From contig NZ_CP015136.1 in NCBI RefSeq assembly GCF_001618865.1, forward strand, positions 5,677,001-5,741,000: a stretch of 64,000 nucleotides of DNA. Reading direction: 5' to 3'. This DNA is from Luteitalea pratensis (GTDB lineage Bacteria > Acidobacteriota > Vicinamibacteria > Vicinamibacterales > Vicinamibacteraceae). The translations under genes were made by a program, and so were the position numbers. Below, piece after piece: positions 59,885-64,000 of this stretch; within the stretch, counting starts at the first letter, position 1; every line of letters starts with the position of its first letter. The notes beneath the pieces were generated by a model. The model was not told where the DNA came from, made no database searches, and saw only the letters and a list, made by a program, of their open reading frames with translations.

Positions 59885-60511
59885 CTACTGGATCCACGCC
59901 GGGGGCACGCCTGCGACGCGCGCTTCCTGGACGAAGGCGGCGCGATCGGACTGCGCGGCTGCCTGCTTCTCCTCGGCCTGCGTGATCTGAACACGCAGTT
60001 CGGTGCGCTCGGCCTGCGCACGGGCAGCGATCGCCGGATTGGACGCCTGTGACTCGAGCGAGAGGCGATCGGACAGCGCCTTCAGTTGCCGCACCTGGGC
60101 ATGCGCCGCTGCCAGCGCCGTATTGATGCGATCGGCTCGCGCCCGCCACCCGGCTTCGTCGTCTGTCGGGGCCGCGGCCTTGGCAGGCGCTCCGTCCTTC
60201 GCTGCCGGCTTGGCCGCAGCCGCCTCATCCTTGGGGTCGGCCGTGTCGCTCGCCGCGGGCTCGGCGGCGCCGCCACCCGTATCGGTCGCAGCCGCCGAAC
60301 CGGGCGCCCCCGGCGGCGCGACGACGGCTGACGCCGGCAGGTCGGCGTTGGTGAGCACCTTGCCTGTCTTCCCAACCTGCTGGCGACGGGCGGCTTCCTC
60401 CCGCGCCACGTCCGCCAGCGATTGCGCCATCGCGGGGCTCGCCATCACCCCCAGGAGAATACCGACCAGCACGCCGGCGATCCGTCCAGCCATCCACGCC
60501 TCCATGTCCAT
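59885..60511 (-). CDS. Exported Ala-rich coiled-coil protein, function unknown
   Basis: 208 residues. A signal peptide ends at about residue 29 (ASPAMAQ), followed by a short helical motif (SLADVAREEAARRQQ), a disordered Ala/Pro/Gly/Lys-rich linker (about 60-118) and a long heptad-like helix (ADRINTALAAAHAQVRQL to AQSDRAAFVQEARVAG). The layout suggests a periplasmic spacer or adaptor. Start among M1, M3 and M7 is unresolved. It lies between the pilin genes and the NtrC-type regulator on the same strand, so a pilus role is only suggested by position. Confidence 0.6.
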   Translation of the reverse strand: MDMEAWMAGRIAGVLVGILLGVMASPAMAQSLADVAREEAARRQQVGKTGKVLTNADLPASAVVAPPGAPGSAAATDTGGGAAEPAASDTADPKDEAAAAKPAAKDGAPAKAAAPTDDEAGWRARADRINTALAAAHAQVRQLKALSDRLSLESQASNPAIAARAQAERTELRVQITQAEEKQAAAQSDRAAFVQEARVAGVPPAWIQ

Positions 60512-60580
60512 GCCCGCGGCGACCCGTGCCCGGGACAGTCGTCCTTCGCATGATCGGCCAAAAGCGCCGCAGGTTGAGCC

Positions 60581-61237
60581 TCAGCCCCCTGTCGTCCTCC
60601 AGGCGGCCAGCAAGATCGGCCGGCCGGCGCCAGTCCGCCACACCGTGGCACTGGCCTCGCCGCGCGCCTGGCCGCCAACATGCGCCACGGCGGCGAGCAT
60701 CAGGCGCTGGTTGCCACTGCGCAGCGGCTGCCCGTCGCCCTCGGGGTCGTCGGCGACCCAGACCAGGACCGATGGATTCCGGCCACGAGCTGGCCACTGC
60801 CCCAGCACGCCAGCAGCATGGCAGGCCCAGAGCGGTTGCCAGACCGGCGTGTCAGGCCCCCATCGGCTCGAGGCATTCATCGCGTCCTGCAGCCAATTCC
60901 GTTCCGTCGGCTCATCAGCAGGCACGACCGCCACCGGAGACGATGGGCAAGGCAGCGTGAGGGGCAGCGCGACTGCCAAGGCATCGACTGCTGTCCAGTC
61001 GGGCTGTTGGCCCAGCGCCATCGCAACCGACTGCAAGGCCGACTCGGCGAGCCGGCTTCCCAGGAGAGCCTCCTCGTTGGCCGCTCGCATCTCGATGTCG
61101 GTCCGTACGTGGCCTACGAGCCAGCCGGTCACGCCCACCAGGAACGCGGCCAGCAACAGCACGCCCGGCAACGCTACCCCGCGCTCACTGTGTCCACGCA
61201 AGGTTCGGCGCCAGGACGAACGTGTCGAGTTCCACAT
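60581..61237 (-). CDS. PilX/GspK-like minor pilin
   Basis: About 218 residues. The N-terminus has a class III-type hydrophobic helix (RGVALPGVLLLAAFLVGV) that lacks Glu at position 5, as in GspK and PilX-type minor pilins. The body has no recognised motif beyond RLAESALQSVAMALG. Start uncertain: ATG 61237 overlaps the upstream pilin gene by 53 bases, TTG 61201 by 17. Likely part of the initiating tip complex. Confidence 0.65.
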   Translation of the reverse strand: MWNSTRSSWRRTLRGHSERGVALPGVLLLAAFLVGVTGWLVGHVRTDIEMRAANEEALLGSRLAESALQSVAMALGQQPDWTAVDALAVALPLTLPCPSSPVAVVPADEPTERNWLQDAMNASSRWGPDTPVWQPLWACHAAGVLGQWPARGRNPSVLVWVADDPEGDGQPLRSGNQRLMLAAVAHVGGQARGEASATVWRTGAGRPILLAAWRTTGG

Positions 61238-62270
61238 CGCGCACCTCCTGTCCCGCCCAGCGCGCCTGCCCCGGACGGGCAAACCACTCCGAGGCCCTGC
61301 CCCGGACGGCCGGGGACGCGGCCTGCAGGCGCAGCCCGATGCGCACGGCCTTCACGCGCAGCAGGTCGGCATCGAAGCGCCACACGCCAGCACCGCACCA
61401 GGGCCCGTCCATCAGGGCAGCGACGGTCAGCTCGACGGGCGGCCCCGGGACGGGCCCCAGGAGGCCGAGCCTTGGCGTCCCGTCGGCCAGAACGGCGCAC
61501 GTATCCGTCCCTGCGACGGCCGGCCAGCGCGGTGCTCCCGCCGTCCCGTAGTACCTCACCCGCATCCCCACCACGTCATCTGTAAGTGGTTGGCTGGCGG
61601 CCGCGTTCGCTGCCAGCCGGAGTTGCTGCCTGACCGCGTCGAAACTCAGCGTCCGAGTGACGACGGCGGCGGCGGTGGCGGGGAGTGCGAGGGCCTGGTC
61701 GGGAGGCGTGTCGAGGGTCAGGAGCAGGCCCTGCACACCCGCGAGGGTGCCGATCACCATCGCGCCATCGTGCGCATACACGATGACCAGGTCGCCACGG
61801 TGGAATCCACAGGACGGGTGGGTGCCGCACGCGGGGTGCCAGGTGAGCAGCACCACCGGGCTGCCCGCCGGCACCGCTGCCGCCAAAGGTGCCTGCGCGG
61901 CGCGGGCCTCGACGTGTACCAGCGACAGGCGATCGGCCCAGGCGGTGCCCGCTGGATCGGGCGAGCCCAGCACCCGACGCGGAATCAACGCGGGCACTGC
62001 ATGGACCAGCGGCCCCTCGCCGATCAGGTCAGCACCGGCTCCGGCGCTGCTGACGATGTCGGCAAGGACGGACTCGGTGCCGCGTGTGCGCTGTTGCAGG
62101 TCGGTCGCCTCGGGCACGGCCCGGACCACATCGAGCACCGGCGGAAGCGCCGTGGAGACGATCGCGAGCGTCGCCAGGGCGACGCAGGTGGCGATCAGCA
62201 GTTCGAGGAGCGCCGCGCCTCGGCAGGCGGATACCGCTTTCACAAGACAGGGTGCGTGAGCGTTCGTCAT
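61185..62270 (-). CDS. PilW/GspJ-like minor pilin
   Basis: 361 residues. Prepilin peptidase site G^AALLE within CRGAALLELLIATCVALATL (Glu5 present) and a long C-terminal globular region rich in beta strands. Four cysteines (around THPSCGFH and GTDTCAVL) may form disulfides. ATG 62270 is coupled to the pilV-like gene by an ATGA overlap. Expected to join the minor-pilin complex that primes assembly. Confidence 0.78.
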   Translation of the reverse strand: MTNAHAPCLVKAVSACRGAALLELLIATCVALATLAIVSTALPPVLDVVRAVPEATDLQQRTRGTESVLADIVSSAGAGADLIGEGPLVHAVPALIPRRVLGSPDPAGTAWADRLSLVHVEARAAQAPLAAAVPAGSPVVLLTWHPACGTHPSCGFHRGDLVIVYAHDGAMVIGTLAGVQGLLLTLDTPPDQALALPATAAAVVTRTLSFDAVRQQLRLAANAAASQPLTDDVVGMRVRYYGTAGAPRWPAVAGTDTCAVLADGTPRLGLLGPVPGPPVELTVAALMDGPWCGAGVWRFDADLLRVKAVRIGLRLQAASPAVRGRASEWFARPGQARWAGQEVRDVELDTFVLAPNLAWTQ

Positions 62271-62803
62271 GGCACCTCCGTCCCCCAGGGACACTGCAGG
62301 CCCACGGCACGGGAAACGCGATCGCCAATCGACGGAGCGAGCGGCGCGGCTTCGACCCAGAGTCGCAGGCACCCCTCAGCACCGGTCGCCACGATGCCCC
62401 AGCGGCGGCTGAAGCGGGCTCCGGGTGGTACTTGCGTGCCGGACGCCAACCACGCCCCGTGCTCATCCAGCCAGTCCACCCATGGTGCGGTCGGCGCCTG
62501 CAGTGGTGTCAGCCCCGTGGGTTGGAGTCCAGGTCCGCCAGGGGTGAACACCTCGGCCTCGTCGAGGCGGGAGCGATCGTCGGCGATCACGCCGGACGGG
62601 AGTGACGCGTGCGTGAGTGCCTGCAATTGGGCGAGGCGCTGGCGCGCGAGGTACGCGGCCACGAGATCCGCGCGCGCGGCGGTCGTGCCGGCGACCGCAG
62701 TCGTCACCAGGGGGAGGACGCCCGTGAGGACCGTGGCGAGCAGGGCTGCGGCAATCACGGCCTCGAGCAGGGACGACCCGCGTGCGCAACGCCAAGGCAC
62801 CAT
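62267..62803 (-). CDS. PilV/GspI-like minor pilin
   Basis: 178 residues. Prepilin site G^SSLLE followed by AVIAAALLATVLTGVLPL, with Glu5 present. Short globular domain with a conserved-looking ARQRLAQLQALTHA helix. First of three pilin genes (V, W, X order) with overlaps, so one mRNA. The start at 62803 gives a short leader peptide of nine residues, normal for prepilins. Confidence 0.8.
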   Translation of the reverse strand: MVPWRCARGSSLLEAVIAAALLATVLTGVLPLVTTAVAGTTAARADLVAAYLARQRLAQLQALTHASLPSGVIADDRSRLDEAEVFTPGGPGLQPTGLTPLQAPTAPWVDWLDEHGAWLASGTQVPPGARFSRRWGIVATGAEGCLRLWVEAAPLAPSIGDRVSRAVGLQCPWGTEVP

Positions 62804-62962
62804 GCCCTTCGTCGTGGCAAACGATGGGCCACTCGCGATCGGTGCATATTGGCGCGGATTGCTGCGACTCGTGTCGAGTCGATCGCGATTTCGGAGAGGT
62901 CGACGCGGGTCGCGGATCGCAGCTTCTGCGAGGTGCCCGCCGACGTCGGGAAGGGGATGCGA

Positions 62963-63514
62963 CTAGGAGACGCGCTCGACGTGCACCAGGTACAACACGC
63001 CGTCGACGTCGCCGTCCGAGTCGCGCAGCGGCACGGCGATCACGGGCACGGCTGCGCCCGGCGCTCCGGGGCCAACCAGCGAGGCATCACGACGTGCGTC
63101 GGCACGCAGGCAGTCCTGCGCCACGGCCCGGAGCGACTCAGTGCCATCGAGGGTCCAGAGCACTTGCCCCTCCACCGATTCCCGCAGTCCGAGCCATCGC
63201 AGCGCCTCACCGTTGGCGACGCGCAGATTGCCGTCGCGGCCGAGGACGAAGAGCCCGTGCGGCAGGCTCTCGACCACCTGGTGCAGGAACCCGTCGAGGG
63301 CCTCGAAGCGCGCCTGTTGTGCGAGCTCCTGGCCACGCATGCGTGTGAGGGCGTCGGTCATGGCCGACGCCAGGCCCGCCTCGCTGGTGCGGCCGCGGAA
63401 GCGAGCCGCCTCGAGGTGCGCCTGACGACGGGAGGCGCGGCGCAGCGCGTACGCCAACAAGGCGCTGAAGAACACCAGCGGGGCGACGAGCCACAAGTAG
63501 GTCACGATCGGCAT
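62963..63514 (-). CDS. Membrane-anchored PAS-domain protein without kinase domain
   Basis: 183 residues. One N-terminal helix (about 5-24), a short linker helix and a PAS fold (about 75-178, HGLFVLGRDGNLRVANGEALRWLG). No HisKA, HATPase or GGDEF domain follows; the frame stops after the PAS domain. The start shares one base with the stop of the prepilin peptidase (TGATG), so they are translationally coupled. It may be a PilS-like sensor that lost its kinase, or a stand-alone partner. The 159-base gap before the pilV-like gene shows nothing recognisable. Confidence 0.7.
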   Translation of the reverse strand: MPIVTYLWLVAPLVFFSALLAYALRRASRRQAHLEAARFRGRTSEAGLASAMTDALTRMRGQELAQQARFEALDGFLHQVVESLPHGLFVLGRDGNLRVANGEALRWLGLRESVEGQVLWTLDGTESLRAVAQDCLRADARRDASLVGPGAPGAAVPVIAVPLRDSDGDVDGVLYLVHVERVS

Positions 63515-64000
63515 CAGCGGTAGAACCCAAGATACCAGTCCAGGACCGGTTGTCCCACGAGGGACGCCGCCAGCGCGGCCGGGGCCAGGAATGCGCCGAA
63601 CGGGAGCGCGGTGGTCCTGGCGTCCGCCTTGAAGGCCAGCAGGATGGCACCGATGAGTCCGCCGGCGATGGAGGAGCCTACCAGCGTCAGCAGCATGAGC
63701 GGCCAGCCGAGCACGGCGCCAATCATGGCCAGCATCTTCACGTCGCCCATGCCCATGCCTTCGACGCCGCGAAGGCGCTCGTAGGCCTCGCCAGTGGCCC
63801 AGAGGACGCCGCCGCCGAGCAGCACGCCGATGAGCGCGGACTGGAAACCCGGCGGGAACACGAGCGCCGATGCGATCAGCCCGGCCACGGTGCCGCCGAC
63901 GGTGACCTCGTTGGGCAGGATCCGGCAGTCGAGGTCGGTGAAGAAGAGCACGAGCAGTGCGGAGGCGAATGCCAGGCGCACGAACAGCAGCGGCTCCCAG
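63514..64000 (-). CDS. pilD: Prepilin peptidase (A24 family), 5' part cut by the window edge
   Basis: The C-terminal 160 or so residues of an integral membrane aspartyl protease. The frame continues past the right edge. The two catalytic aspartates lie in TDLDCRILPNE and GMGDVKMLA, and four hydrophobic helices are visible. It removes leader peptides from the pilins encoded downstream and N-methylates the new end. The GTG at 63981 is not the true start, since homology continues upstream (WEPLLFVRL). Confidence 0.9.
   Translation of the reverse strand, partial: WEPLLFVRLAFASALLVLFFTDLDCRILPNEVTVGGTVAGLIASALVFPPGFQSALIGVLLGGGVLWATGEAYERLRGVEGMGMGDVKMLAMIGAVLGWPLMLLTLVGSSIAGGLIGAILLAFKADARTTALPFGAFLAPAALAASLVGQPVLDWYLGFYR

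Noticed and set aside
60003-62966. 987-codon plus-strand frame across the pilin cluster
   Set aside because: Ser/Arg/Ala-rich with no domain; three prepilin motifs on the minus strand explain the region.

Overview
This 64 kb window is a high-GC bacterial chromosome segment made almost entirely of single-copy housekeeping and envelope genes. No phage, plasmid, CRISPR array, rRNA or transposase was seen. The best phylum guess is Acidobacteriota, probably a Vicinamibacteria-type genome. This is inference. It rests on the VWFA-related secreted protein at 17870-20428 (a family named from Acidobacteria), an archaeal-type ProRS, and intergenic spaces packed with short palindromic and tandem repeats.

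Layout. (1) 1-5.5 kb: PpiD-like periplasmic foldase (cut by the left edge), SppA protease, tRNA-Leu(CAG), two small unknown proteins. (2) 5.5-9.1 kb: serine hydrolase plus SDR pair, and a Tat-exported Thr-nucleophile asparaginase. (3) 9.3-17.5 kb: alpha-glucan phosphorylase, a zinc-ribbon protein, a non-canonical Nramp-fold transporter, a two-gene signalling pair (cyclic-nucleotide-domain histidine kinase plus receiver/thioredoxin-reductase fusion), a broken beta-propeller lyase gene and a DUF4870-like membrane protein. (4) 17.9-27 kb: VWFA/PrcB-like protein, M24 peptidase, HtrA protease, CYTH protein, and a probable cell-wall recycling pair (MurU-like nucleotidyltransferase, AmgK-like kinase), then a TIM-barrel isomerase. 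(5) 27-40.6 kb: translation block asnS, rimO, rimP-nusA-infB-rbfA-nrnA-truB-rpsO-pnp. (6) 40.8-49.4 kb: cupredoxin, CE15-type esterase, M48 protease, SMC and S41 protease. (7) 49.5-54 kb: TatA-TatC, an OmpA-family outer-membrane protein with a good promoter, and a repeat-rich unknown protein. (8) 54.1-58.4 kb: proS-nadB and aroB. (9) 58.4-64 kb: a minus-strand type IV pilus/pseudopilus cluster (prepilin peptidase cut by the right edge, a PAS protein, three minor pilins, a periplasmic coiled-coil protein, an NtrC-type regulator).

The least ordinary aspect is the intergenic DNA. Several repeat types recur: hyphenated palindromes with a GTAGCCGTCG/CGACGGTCAG frame, a motif readable as LRQGYGGQ, GGTACCGG-type tandems, GGGAGTC heptamers and GGCGTTAGGCGT-type strings. 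A 150-bp composite cassette occurs twice, and repeat sequence has entered two essential-type genes in frame (a MurU-like gene and rimO). Seven genes have a TANNNT hexamer 6-9 nt before the start codon, which suggests leaderless transcription. No clearly new defence or biosynthetic system was found. The best candidates for new biology are the repeat family and the kinase/TrxR-fusion redox pair.
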